Position numbers and translations under genes: made by a program. This document shows, piece by piece, positions 49,088 to 57,380 of a stretch of 64,000 bases of DNA (within the stretch, counting starts at the first letter, position 1; each line of letters starts with the position of its first letter). The stretch is from CAYSAD01 sp964428955. GTDB lineage: Bacteria > Patescibacteriota > Saccharimonadia > Saccharimonadales > Saccharimonadaceae. The stretch covers positions 1 to 64,000 of the forward strand of contig CAYSAD010000004.1 in assembly GCA_964428955.1 (NCBI GenBank), given 5' to 3'. The notes below the pieces were generated by a model, which saw nothing but the letters and a program-made list of their open reading frames with translations, was not told the origin of the DNA and did not search any database.

Positions 49088-50848
49088 ATGGCAGAAGCAC
49101 CAAACGCTCGTCAGCAAATCGTCGATAAGATCAAAGACTCGGCGAATATTTTAGTGACCGTTGGACAAAACCCTTCGGTTGACGAACTATCAGCTGCGCT
49201 GGGTCTGACCATGATGCTTAACAAGCTTGGCAAACACGGTACGGCCGTAATGAGTGGGGCTATTCCACCGGCGATTACCTTTCTCGATCCGGAAAAAACC
49301 TTCGAGAATACCGTCGATAGTTTGCGTGACTTTATCATTGCGCTCGATAAGGAAAAGGCAGATCACCTGCGCTACAAAGTCGATGGTGATGTCGTTAAGA
49401 TTTTTATTACGCCGTACCGCACTACGATTGGTGAGAGTGATTTGGAATTCAGTCAAGGTGATTACAACGTGGAATTGGTCTTGGCCCTCGGTGTCAAGGA
49501 CGAAGCCCAACTTGATACGGCGCTTGAGGCGCACGGCCGTATTCTGCACGATGCGACGGTGGCGACGATTGACAATGAGGGTGAACCAAGCAGTTTCGGC
49601 AGTATTGATTGGCGCGACGAGACGGCTAGTAGCCTGTGTGAGATGCTGGTGAGTCTGAGTGAAGCGATCAAAGGTGACAAACCATTGCTCGACGAGCAAA
49701 TTTCGACAGCACTTCTAACTGGTATCGTTGCCGCGACTGACCGCTTCAGCAATGAACGCACCAGTTCAAAAGTTATGACGATGTCGGCCCAACTAATGGC
49801 CGCTGGTGCCAATCAGCAGCTGATTGCCGCAAAGCTTGAGGATGCCAATGCTATCCGGCCAGCCGAGGCACCGACTGGTGACAATAAGCCGCAGAATTCT
49901 GACGGTACGACGACTCTGGAAGAAGGAGCTTCGACCAAGCTCGACAAATCAGCAGAGCCGAAGCCAGCCAAAGAAAAGAAACCACATTATGATGGTTCAC
50001 TCGAGATAACGCACGAAAATAAGGGTGACTATCTGGATGAAGTCGCTCGGCAGGTTTCCGAACATCAAACGAGCGTAGCGGCCGATGAAGCCACTGACAA
50101 GCTAAATCATGTCGAGTCCAAACCAAGTGAGAGCAAACCACCGGTTGATGCGGCTAAAGAGGCCGAAGAAAAGCTAGCAGCTGAACTGAAAGCCACAGTT
50201 CCTGGTGCAGGTGCGCCGTCGGCGCTTGAGCCATCGTTTGGCGGTACCCTGAACGCGACCACCGAACAAGCTGCTGAGGATGCACGTGATGAGGAAGATA
50301 GGGATCGCAATAAGACGCTTCTCAGTCACGACAAAGGCCATGAGCGGGTTGGTGACGTAGCTGATAAGCCACACGAAGAACACCCATTCAATTCTAATTC
50401 TGTCCATGATGCCGATGAACCAGCACCAGTCGATCCGTTCATAGAGACGCCAGTTAGCCACGACACGTCACTGCAGTCAGGCGATCCGGGTCAGTCAGCA
50501 CCGGAAACATCAGTGAAACCAAGCGGTGAAACATTGGCTGATCTTGATGCTAAAACGCGTCAACCGCACGAAGATCCGCGAGCAGCGATTGACGCGGCCT
50601 TTGAAACGATACCGTCAACACCGACGTTGCCGCCATTACCGGATCTTTCGACTCTGCCACCAATCCCACCACCGCTTGATGCAAGCGAGACTATTCCACA
50701 ACCACCAATCCAAACCGGGCCACCAGTAGGTGCGGTTCCAGCTGACGAACTAGCCAATGTTTTTCAAGGCAGCGCAGCCGCGACTGATGTGCAGTCGCCC
50801 GCCGGACCGAGTGATCCGGGTGAGTTCAAGATTCCTGGTCAGTCTTAG
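49088..50848 (+). CDS. DHH-like protein, active site lost, with long disordered tail
   Basis: A 586-residue protein. Residues 1-260 align with DHH/DHHA1 nanoRNase-like proteins: NPSVDELSAALGLTMML at the place of the D-D-A motif, TIDNEGEPSSFGSIDW where DHH is expected, LLTGIVAATDRF near residue 217. Most metal ligands are gone (DHH reads DNE). The remaining 320 residues are low-complexity, acidic and Pro-rich (PTLPPLPDLSTLPPIPPPLD). I infer a binding or scaffold role. The ATG follows AGGAAAG. Confidence 0.7.
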   Translation: MAEAPNARQQIVDKIKDSANILVTVGQNPSVDELSAALGLTMMLNKLGKHGTAVMSGAIPPAITFLDPEKTFENTVDSLRDFIIALDKEKADHLRYKVDGDVVKIFITPYRTTIGESDLEFSQGDYNVELVLALGVKDEAQLDTALEAHGRILHDATVATIDNEGEPSSFGSIDWRDETASSLCEMLVSLSEAIKGDKPLLDEQISTALLTGIVAATDRFSNERTSSKVMTMSAQLMAAGANQQLIAAKLEDANAIRPAEAPTGDNKPQNSDGTTTLEEGASTKLDKSAEPKPAKEKKPHYDGSLEITHENKGDYLDEVARQVSEHQTSVAADEATDKLNHVESKPSESKPPVDAAKEAEEKLAAELKATVPGAGAPSALEPSFGGTLNATTEQAAEDARDEEDRDRNKTLLSHDKGHERVGDVADKPHEEHPFNSNSVHDADEPAPVDPFIETPVSHDTSLQSGDPGQSAPETSVKPSGETLADLDAKTRQPHEDPRAAIDAAFETIPSTPTLPPLPDLSTLPPIPPPLDASETIPQPPIQTGPPVGAVPADELANVFQGSAAATDVQSPAGPSDPGEFKIPGQS

Positions 50849-51531
50849 GACTTAACGATAAAGTGGCTAATACCGATTTGATCACCACGGTTTTCGATGT
50901 GACTTTCGCCATCACCACGCTGTGAATGGTGGGTGCGCATGATTTCAATGATTTCGTCGTGATGTTCGCGGGCATCAACAGTTTCGCCGATTTCTGACTC
51001 GTCACGGCCAGCTTCCATGTATAACCAGTGAGTGTTTGGTTCTGCGAGCCAAATTTTTGGAATACAAGCCAGACGAATGCGCGTGACGCGCGGGTCTGTT
51101 GCTTTCAGCTTGTAAAAGACGTAACAGGCACTACGTCCAGCTACGATATGATCGATATGACCAGAGATGCCGTTGGTGTCCATCGACATGAATTCGATTT
51201 CAGCATCATCAGGTTCATCTTTGATGATATCCGCAATCAGATCGGTGAGTTTGCTGTAAATTTCCAACATAGCCAGATTGTTCAGCTGACCGTCTTTATA
51301 GCCGAGAAATTGCATACTTTTGGCACCGATGAGTCGGCCGGCTTCGTGCCATTCTTTTTCACGTACTGCTGCAAGGTCGGGCACATTATCCGGATTCGTA
51401 CCGGAATCACCAAGTGTCAGAGTGACGAGATGGACGTCGTTACCGGCCTTTGTTTCCGTTAGCAACGCGCCACTCGGGCCGAACGCTTCGTCGTCGGGGT
51501 GGGCAAAGATGCCAAAGATAATCTTTTTCAT
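50845..51531 (-). CDS. PIG-L/LmbE-family deacetylase
   Basis: A 228-residue zinc-dependent N-acetyl-sugar deacetylase-like protein. The family motif is IFAHPDDEAFGPSGALL, with later SGHIDHIVAGRSA giving the second His pair. It may act on amino sugars of the envelope. TATACT ends 7 nt before the ATG (leaderless). Stop overlap of 4 nt (TTAG) with the convergent gene. Confidence 0.92.
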   Translation of the reverse strand: MKKIIFGIFAHPDDEAFGPSGALLTETKAGNDVHLVTLTLGDSGTNPDNVPDLAAVREKEWHEAGRLIGAKSMQFLGYKDGQLNNLAMLEIYSKLTDLIADIIKDEPDDAEIEFMSMDTNGISGHIDHIVAGRSACYVFYKLKATDPRVTRIRLACIPKIWLAEPNTHWLYMEAGRDESEIGETVDAREHHDEIIEIMRTHHSQRGDGESHIENRGDQIGISHFIVKS

Positions 51532-51554
51532 GAGGTTTAGTATAACTTCTTTTA

Positions 51555-51578
51555 GCTTCTTTTGTCACCAAAAGAAGC
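51555..51578. repeat. Perfect 10-bp inverted repeat
   Basis: GCTTCTTTTG, loop TCAC, CAAAAGAAGC, just upstream of the PIG-L promoter. No T-run follows on either strand, so an operator or small hairpin is possible. Confidence 0.5.
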
Positions 51579-51681
51579 AGATGCCCCAGACCCCAATCGT
51601 TTGAACTGACTATTGACAATCTTTTATTTTACAATATAGTTTACAGTTATAGATCACCGGCTACTACTTAAAGAGGTAATC

Positions 51682-52101
51682 ATGCACCGTGACAAAGATA
51701 GGCCCTCGACACGTCGGCTGGAAGCTACTGAGGAGATGTGGGATAATGCCGGCCATCCAGGCTGGGATGCGCTCGAAGCAGAACTCGATGCCATACCGTC
51801 GCCAAAGATGACTGGACGAGTTACATTCGGCCGACCACGAGTTTCGCGTTGGACTCTTCGTCTGGCGAAACTCACGAAAAAGAAGGAGTTCATGCTTCAG
51901 GTCATCATTCATCAGCATGCTGGTGTAGGGCTGGACGGGTGGCATTCGTGTGGAGTTGGGCCGGTCGAGGAAGAAGCTGCGCTTGCGTATTGCAGACAGT
52001 TTTTCCAAAAGGCTGGATTCGAAATCAAGGCCGTCACTATACATACGAGCGGTGCAGGTGTAGGCTACGCGCTATTCGACCTCACCGTGACCACTAGCTA
52101 G
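51682..52101 (+). CDS. Hypothetical protein
   Basis: A 139-residue protein: a charged N-terminal half, then a beta-alpha region (FMLQVIIHQHAGVGLDGWHSCGVGPVEEEAALAYCRQFF). No family recognised. It has its own promoter (TTGACA, 16 nt, TATAGT), the SD AGAGGT and a strong GAAA-loop terminator, so it is a discrete unit. Confidence 0.6.
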   Translation: MHRDKDRPSTRRLEATEEMWDNAGHPGWDALEAELDAIPSPKMTGRVTFGRPRVSRWTLRLAKLTKKKEFMLQVIIHQHAGVGLDGWHSCGVGPVEEEAALAYCRQFFQKAGFEIKAVTIHTSGAGVGYALFDLTVTTS

Positions 52102-52109
52102 CGTGACCT

Positions 52110-52143
52110 ATCGCCACCCCGAAAGGGGTGGCGATTTCACTTT
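52110..52143 (+). terminator. Rho-independent terminator
   Basis: ATCGCCACCCC, GAAA tetraloop, GGGGTGGCGAT: an 11-bp perfect stem, then TTCACTTTT. Confidence 0.85.
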
Positions 52144-52175
52144 TCGGGCGGGTGTTGTTCTATAATAAGTCTTGC

Positions 52176-52880
52176 ATGGAGTTTGACCTTTCTAAATCTA
52201 AAAACGGCATTTTACTCGTCGACAAGCCAGCTGGCTGGACGAGTTTTGATGTGGTGGCGAAGGTCCGTGGGCAGATTCGGGCAGAATATCGCCAAAGAGA
52301 TGAGAAACCGACGAAGCGACAATTGAAAGTTGGTCATGCCGGTACGCTTGATCCGTTTGCCACGGGACTTCTGATTATTCTTCTCGGTGCTGCTACGAAA
52401 AAGGCCGGTGAATTCTTGAAGCTCGACAAGGTCTACGAAGCTACCATCCGATTGGGGCAGACAAGTACGACGGGTGATCCGGAAGGTGAACTTATGGAAG
52501 CGAGCGACCGGCAGCCAAGTCGGGAAGAGATTGAGACAATTTTGCAAAAGTTCACCGGTGTCATCACACAGACACCACCGGCTTTTAGCGCCATCAAAAT
52601 TAACGGCCAACGTGCGTATAAACTGGCGCGTGACGGCCAGACCGTCGAAATACCTGAGCGGCAGGTGACGATTCATTCGCTTGAATTTATCGGCTACTCG
52701 TATCCTGAGCTAAAAATCCGTACCCATGTCTCAAGCGGAACATACATCCGCAGCTTGGCTGAAGATATTGGCAAAATGCTGGAAGTGGGAGCATATTGTC
52801 ATCAGTTACGACGGACCAAGATTAGCAATTGGTCGGTTGATGATGCCCAGCAATTGGCGGATTTCGGTAGTAGCAACTAA
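52176..52880 (+). CDS. truB: tRNA pseudouridine-55 synthase TruB
   Basis: The 234-residue enzyme forms pseudouridine 55 in the tRNA T loop. Seen are ILLVDKPAGWTSFDVV, VGHAGTLDPFATGLLII with the catalytic Asp, PPAFSAIKINGQRAYKLAR and VSSGTYIRSLAEDIG. The C-terminal PUA-like region is short. TATAAT ends 9 nt before this ATG; the frame from 52128 runs through the promoter. rpsO follows. Confidence 0.95.
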   Translation: MEFDLSKSKNGILLVDKPAGWTSFDVVAKVRGQIRAEYRQRDEKPTKRQLKVGHAGTLDPFATGLLIILLGAATKKAGEFLKLDKVYEATIRLGQTSTTGDPEGELMEASDRQPSREEIETILQKFTGVITQTPPAFSAIKINGQRAYKLARDGQTVEIPERQVTIHSLEFIGYSYPELKIRTHVSSGTYIRSLAEDIGKMLEVGAYCHQLRRTKISNWSVDDAQQLADFGSSN

Positions 52881-52924
52881 GGCCAGTTGAAAATACCTCG
52901 GCTATCTGGTACAATACACTCTTG

Positions 52925-53191
52925 ATGATTACTAAAGAGAACAAATCACAGGCAATTACTTTGACTCAGGTATCAAAGGAAGACGTCGGCAGCCCACAGG
53001 CGCAGGTGTCTATCTTGACCGCTCGTATCAAAGAGGTAACGCTTCATTTGCAATCGAACAAGCACGACAACATGGCTCGCCGCGGCTTGATTCAGATGGT
53101 TGGAAAGAGAAAGCGCCTCCTCAAGTATCTCGAACGTAAAGACTTTGAAGGCTACAAAGCCGTTGTCGCCAAACTAGGCCTCCGCAAATAG
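52925..53191 (+). CDS. rpsO: Ribosomal protein S15
   Basis: An 88-residue 16S-binding protein: GSPQAQVSILTARIKEVTLHL, SNKHDNMARRGLIQMVGKRKRLLKYL. TACAAT ends 9 nt before the ATG; the TTG one codon earlier is less likely. Followed by a terminator overlapping the stop. The order truB-rpsO-(gene)-pnp is common in bacteria. Confidence 0.97.
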   Translation: MITKENKSQAITLTQVSKEDVGSPQAQVSILTARIKEVTLHLQSNKHDNMARRGLIQMVGKRKRLLKYLERKDFEGYKAVVAKLGLRK

Positions 53192-53202
53192 CGGAGGTTT
53201 TT
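53179..53202 (+). terminator. rpsO terminator
   Basis: CCTCCGC, AAATA, GCGGAGG, then TTTTT. The left arm lies within the last rpsO codons. Confidence 0.85.
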
Positions 53203-53203
53203 G

Positions 53204-53869
53204 TTAACGCATGAGGGCTACGACGGCAAAACGGCCGTCCGTCTTGCGACGACCTTTTAAAAATTCACTGTGTGAATAATAATTGTCGTCTTTGGTGACG
53301 TCGATAGGCGAGTTAGTGATGTTGTCTGATAAAACTCCAGCGCTCAGGAGTTGCTCGGTCGCAACATCATGCATGCTACGGTTGTCGAAATCAAACAGAG
53401 GATAATTCTCTTGTCCGGCGGCAGGGCTGAGCCAGGCGGTGATGTTTTTTGGATTGCAACCAAATTGTTTGACCATGTATTTGACCGATTTCGTACCGCC
53501 GGCTTGTTCCAGATTATGCCGGCCCAGGTGAGTTAGCATCAGAACGTCAGTAGTCTGATCATGTAAAACCACTCCAATGCAGTCGGCCAACGGTAGGAAT
53601 AGCGTCAAACCCGGCGTCGTTGTGACCAAACCGTCGGCCACGAAACTGGGCGATCGGACCATGCCGTCGCCCGCCAGTGATTCGTCGACGGTTCTATAGC
53701 GGCAATAATCATCACCCTCATAGACCAGATGGACCAATACGCTGTTTTCAAGCGTACTATCAAGCTTAGCTAAAAACGTGCGACGATCATGCTGAACCCG
53801 AATGACATCGGACGGATCTTTTGTTTTCATCGAGCCGTCATGGACGGTGGAAGTCATAATCTTCAACAT
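53204..53869 (-). CDS. YfiH/LACC1-type purine nucleoside phosphorylase-like protein
   Basis: The 221-residue protein resembles the multicopper-polyphenol-oxidase (YfiH/YlmD) family, now known to act on purine nucleosides. Seen are VADGLVTTTPGLTLFLPLADC, VLMLTHLGRHNL, SPAAGQENY and a C-terminal YYSHSEFLKGRRKTDGRF. The start is ATG 53869, with TATAAT 9 nt upstream on the minus strand; the longer frame to 54139 would lie in pnp. Confidence 0.75.
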   Translation of the reverse strand: MLKIMTSTVHDGSMKTKDPSDVIRVQHDRRTFLAKLDSTLENSVLVHLVYEGDDYCRYRTVDESLAGDGMVRSPSFVADGLVTTTPGLTLFLPLADCIGVVLHDQTTDVLMLTHLGRHNLEQAGGTKSVKYMVKQFGCNPKNITAWLSPAAGQENYPLFDFDNRSMHDVATEQLLSAGVLSDNITNSPIDVTKDDNYYSHSEFLKGRRKTDGRFAVVALMR

Positions 53870-53877
53870 ACTCCGTC

Positions 53878-53894
53878 CATTATACGGTATAATG
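53878..53894. promoter_or_regulatory. Palindromic back-to-back -10 elements
   Basis: CATTATACGGTATAATG is a palindrome apart from its centre. It gives TATAAT on both strands, 3 nt apart: one for the YfiH-like gene (minus) and one for pnp (plus). Confidence 0.7.
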
Positions 53895-53918
53895 TAAGAG
53901 TAAATAACGCGGACGGTG

Positions 53919-53987
53919 ATGGATACGAAAGCTCGAGCCGAACTTTCATACCTGTTACTCTCCGCACACATGAAGGAGGTACGATGA
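53919..53987 (+). CDS. Putative 22-residue upstream ORF coupled to pnp
   Basis: ATG 53919 opens 22 codons ending in TGA that overlaps the pnp ATG as ATGA. The peptide has a Leu run (SYLLLSAH) and its last codons contain the pnp SD AAGGAGGT. An imperfect hairpin (GAAAG...CTTTC) lies within it. No SD of its own is seen. Translation is an inference. Confidence 0.4.
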   Translation: MDTKARAELSYLLLSAHMKEVR

Positions 53988-56098
53988 GTACTATTAACCC
54001 AACCGGTAAGGAAATTATTTCTGTATCTACCGATTTTTGCGGCCAGCCGCTGACACTTGAAGTTAACCGTGTCGGATTCCGCACGACCGCCACTGTGCTG
54101 GTGAAATATGGCGATACCGTGGTGCTGGGCACGACCCAAATCGGCACACGGCCAGTTCAGCTGGATTATTTTCCGTTGAGCGTCGATTACGAAGAAAAAA
54201 TGTATGCAGCTGGCAAGATTTCTGGTTCACGCTTTATTAAGCGTGAAGGTCGTCCAAGTGACGAAGCAATTTTGATTGGTCGTATTATCGATCGTCCGAT
54301 CCGCCCGCTCTTTCCAAAAGGCTTTCGGGCTGAAGTGCAGGTTGTCGCCAGTGTCCTGTCGATGGATCCAAACTTCCGGCCTGACATGGTTGCCATGACC
54401 GCCGCTAGCGCTGCTCTCTCTATTAGCGGCGCACCGTTTGATGGTCCGGTAGCTGGACTGCGTGTCGGTCGCGTGGATGGTGAGTTCAAAGCCTTCCTAA
54501 CGCCCGAAGAACGCGAGCAAAGCGATCTTGACTTGGTGGTTGCTGGTATCGAAAGTGGTGTCGTGATGGTAGAGGCTGGAGCGAATGAAGTCGATGAAGA
54601 AGTCGTCATCGAAGCGATTGCCTGGGCGCACAATGCTATGCAGCCAGCGATTGCGCTGCAAAAGCAGCTGGCTGAAAAAGTTGCTAAAGAAGCGATCAAG
54701 TATGAACTAGTACTGCCAAATGAAGATGTCCAAGCTGAAGTCGACACCTGGGCACACGAAAAACTTGGCGAGAAACTCCACCATCCATACCCAGAACGTA
54801 ATGAGATGATCAATGAGCTGCGTTGGAAGTTTCACGAAGACATGTCTGAAAAAATTGGCGATGATTATGCCGACCAGCGTGATGAATATGACGAAGCCTT
54901 TACGATGGCACTCCATAAAGACGTTCGCCGCGGTATCGTGGAATCACAGACCCGCCCAGATGGCCGCAAGCTCGACGAAGTCCGTCCGCTAAGTTCTGAA
55001 GTTGGCGTTTTACCCCGCACCCACGGTTCAAGCATCTTCACCCGCGGCGTGACACAGGGTATGAATATCGTTACTCTGGCACCGCTGAGCTACGCGCAAA
55101 TGGTTGATACGATGGAAGTGACCGACGGTGAACGCCGTTACATGCACCATTACAACGCACCTGGCTATACAGTCGGCGAAGTCCGTCGCCTTGGCAGCCC
55201 TGGTCGCCGCGAAATCGGTCACGGCTACCTAGCGGAACGCGCGCTGATTCCGGTGCTACCAACCGAAGAAGAGTTCCCGTACGCAATCCGTAGCGTCACG
55301 GAAATTATGAGCCAAAACGGTTCGACCAGTATGGCCGCCACCTGTAGCTCATGTCTGGCACTGATGGATGCCGGCGTGCCAATCAAACGACCAGTCTCTG
55401 GTATTGCCATGGGCTTGATGATGGATGGTGACACGCCGTACGTCCTGTCTGACATTGCCGATGCCGAAGATTTTGCTGGTGATATGGACTTCAAGGTGAC
55501 GGGAACCGAAAAGGGAATTACGGCCGTACAAATGGATATGAAACTCCACGGTTTACCGGTCGAAGTACTCGCAAAAGCGATTCGTACCAGCAAATCTGGC
55601 CGCAAGTTCATCCTTGATCACATGCTGACAACGCTGGCTGCACCAAAACCAACCCTGAGCCCGTTTGCACCACGAATCGAGAAGATCAAAATCAATCCTG
55701 AGAAAATCGGCGCAGTCATCGGCAAGGGTGGTGAGGTTATTAACAAGATCACCAGTGAAACCGGCGCCATGATTGACATCAAAGAAGACGGACTGATTAC
55801 GGTGGCTGGTTCGGATGCCGAGAACATTCAAAAAGCCATCAACTGGATCAAGGGTTTGACTGAAGAACCGGAAGTTGGTCGTATCTACGAAGGTACGGTT
55901 GTTACTATTAAGGACTTCGGTGCTTTCGTTAATATTCTGCCAGGCCAAGACGGCATGGTGCATATCTCTCAACTTTCGAACGAACGCGTCGAAAAAGTTG
56001 AAGATGTCCTCCATGAAGGCCAGATCGTGAAAGTCAAGCTGACTGGTATCGACGAGCGCGGACGACTCAGCTTAAGTCTGAAGGACGTTGATCAGTAA
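53984..56098 (+). CDS. pnp: Polyribonucleotide nucleotidyltransferase (PNPase)
   Basis: The 704-residue 3'-5' phosphorolytic exoribonuclease has two RNase PH domains (residues about 10-230 and 310-550), a KH domain (KIGAVIGKGGEVINKI) and a C-terminal S1 domain (GRIYEGTVVTIKDFGAFVNI...LSLKDVD). The catalytic second PH domain is intact. The start follows AAGGAGGT. A leader of about 85 nt with a short ORF may serve in control, as PNPase often autoregulates through its leader. Confidence 0.98.
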   Translation: MSTINPTGKEIISVSTDFCGQPLTLEVNRVGFRTTATVLVKYGDTVVLGTTQIGTRPVQLDYFPLSVDYEEKMYAAGKISGSRFIKREGRPSDEAILIGRIIDRPIRPLFPKGFRAEVQVVASVLSMDPNFRPDMVAMTAASAALSISGAPFDGPVAGLRVGRVDGEFKAFLTPEEREQSDLDLVVAGIESGVVMVEAGANEVDEEVVIEAIAWAHNAMQPAIALQKQLAEKVAKEAIKYELVLPNEDVQAEVDTWAHEKLGEKLHHPYPERNEMINELRWKFHEDMSEKIGDDYADQRDEYDEAFTMALHKDVRRGIVESQTRPDGRKLDEVRPLSSEVGVLPRTHGSSIFTRGVTQGMNIVTLAPLSYAQMVDTMEVTDGERRYMHHYNAPGYTVGEVRRLGSPGRREIGHGYLAERALIPVLPTEEEFPYAIRSVTEIMSQNGSTSMAATCSSCLALMDAGVPIKRPVSGIAMGLMMDGDTPYVLSDIADAEDFAGDMDFKVTGTEKGITAVQMDMKLHGLPVEVLAKAIRTSKSGRKFILDHMLTTLAAPKPTLSPFAPRIEKIKINPEKIGAVIGKGGEVINKITSETGAMIDIKEDGLITVAGSDAENIQKAINWIKGLTEEPEVGRIYEGTVVTIKDFGAFVNILPGQDGMVHISQLSNERVEKVEDVLHEGQIVKVKLTGIDERGRLSLSLKDVDQ

Positions 56099-56692
56099 AT
56101 GAGCTATTTTGAGCAGCCTGTTCTCATACTGTTTACTAGTATACCGGGTTCGGGAAAGAGCTACTTTGCTCGGCAGGCTGCCGACAGGATGCACGCGATT
56201 CGTCTGAGTAGCGATGCATTTCGTCCTGCAATATACGGCTCGGTAGAGGCTTGGCGTGAGGCTGAACAGAAAAATGGTCGTCCAGCAATGTTAAAACAAT
56301 TGTTTGGGGCGATGGATTATGCAGCTCAACAAATCCTGCTTCCTGGTGCTGATCTCATTTATGATACAAACACAAATGGTCGTGAATTGCGGCGAGCCCA
56401 AGAAGTGATGGCGAAAAAGTTTGGTGCCGCACCAATTGTCGTACATCTCGAGGTGCCGTATGAAGTCGCGTTGCGACGCGGACAAGATCGCGAGGAGCAA
56501 GCTGATCAACGCCGTAAAGATGAAGCTGGTATGCGTGAGTTGATAGATCGTATTCAAAGTGCGACGGATCCGTTTGATTCAGATGAGCTTGTGGTAAGTC
56601 TGGATGGCCAAAAGCCGTTTGATGAGCAATTTGTTGATTTTGAGGTGCAAGTCAAGGAGTTACTTCATGGACAAACAAGCTCAGCTCAATGA
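56099..56692 (+). CDS. P-loop kinase-like protein
   Basis: The 197-residue AAA/zeta-toxin-like P-loop kinase has Walker A FTSIPGSGKSYFARQ, RLSSDAFRP, LIYDTNTNGRELRR, VVHLEVPYEVALRRGQDR. This pattern is typical of small-molecule or RNA-end kinases. Its ATG follows the pnp TAA directly, so it may be translated by re-initiation. The 3' end overlaps the UDG gene by 26 nt. Confidence 0.8.
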   Translation: MSYFEQPVLILFTSIPGSGKSYFARQAADRMHAIRLSSDAFRPAIYGSVEAWREAEQKNGRPAMLKQLFGAMDYAAQQILLPGADLIYDTNTNGRELRRAQEVMAKKFGAAPIVVHLEVPYEVALRRGQDREEQADQRRKDEAGMRELIDRIQSATDPFDSDELVVSLDGQKPFDEQFVDFEVQVKELLHGQTSSAQ

Positions 56693-57239
56693 ATTAGCCA
56701 AAATAATTATTGCCGGCAAGGTCTGTCCAGAGCTTGCCGAGAGTGCAACGCAACTTGTCATGGGCGATGGCAATCCGGATGCGGATATTGTCTTCATCGG
56801 TGAAGCGCCGGGCAAGAATGAAGATGAGCAGGGACTACCGTTTGTCGGGGCGGCGGGAAAGTTTCTCAACGAAATGCTAGCCGCGGCAGGCATGGACCGC
56901 AATGATGTTTACATTACGAACATTGTGAAATATCGACCACCGAATAACCGCGATCCATTGCCAGAAGAGAAAAAAGCATTTTGGCCATATCTTCTGAAGC
57001 AGCTCCAGATTATCGAGCCAAAAATTGTCATTACGCTTGGGCGTCACAGCATGGAGTATTTTTTGCCCGAGATGAAGATAAGTCAGATTCACGGTCAAGC
57101 AAAACGCATCACATTTGGTGACAAAAAACTGGTCATCGTACCGCTCTACCATCCGGCCGCCGCGCTTTATAACGGTGGCATGCGTCAAACCTTGATCGAT
57201 GACTTTTTACGTGTCCCGCAGATAATCAGACAACTTTAA
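56667..57239 (+). CDS. Family-4-type uracil-DNA glycosylase, Fe-S cysteines lost
   Basis: A 190-residue enzyme removing uracil from DNA. Motif 1 GEAPGKNEDEQGLPFVGAAGK, ITNIVKYRPPNNRDPLPEE, ITLGRHSMEYFL and the catalytic-loop YHPAAALYN are present. Family-4 enzymes have four cysteines for a 4Fe-4S cluster; here only the N-terminal KVCPEL Cys is left (KCRPP reads KYRPP, ACxPYL reads AFWPYL). AAGGAG 8 nt before ATG 56667 decides the start. Confidence 0.88.
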   Translation: MDKQAQLNELAKIIIAGKVCPELAESATQLVMGDGNPDADIVFIGEAPGKNEDEQGLPFVGAAGKFLNEMLAAAGMDRNDVYITNIVKYRPPNNRDPLPEEKKAFWPYLLKQLQIIEPKIVITLGRHSMEYFLPEMKISQIHGQAKRITFGDKKLVIVPLYHPAAALYNGGMRQTLIDDFLRVPQIIRQL

Positions 57240-57261
57240 GATTGCTACAACAGTAGTTATC

Positions 57262-57270
57262 TGCTATAAT
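57262..57270 (+). promoter_or_regulatory. RNase J promoter (extended -10)
   Basis: TGCTATAAT, giving a leader of about 105 nt before the RNase J ATG. The leader has no clear hairpin or short ORF. Confidence 0.6.
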
Positions 57271-57380
57271 CAGAGGTACTTACAAGGGGAGACCGACCGA
57301 ACATTGACTGAATCCCACCTCTCGTATACCTTATTTCGCAATATCATTTATTTCAAAAGACAAAGGAGAAATAACAAACT

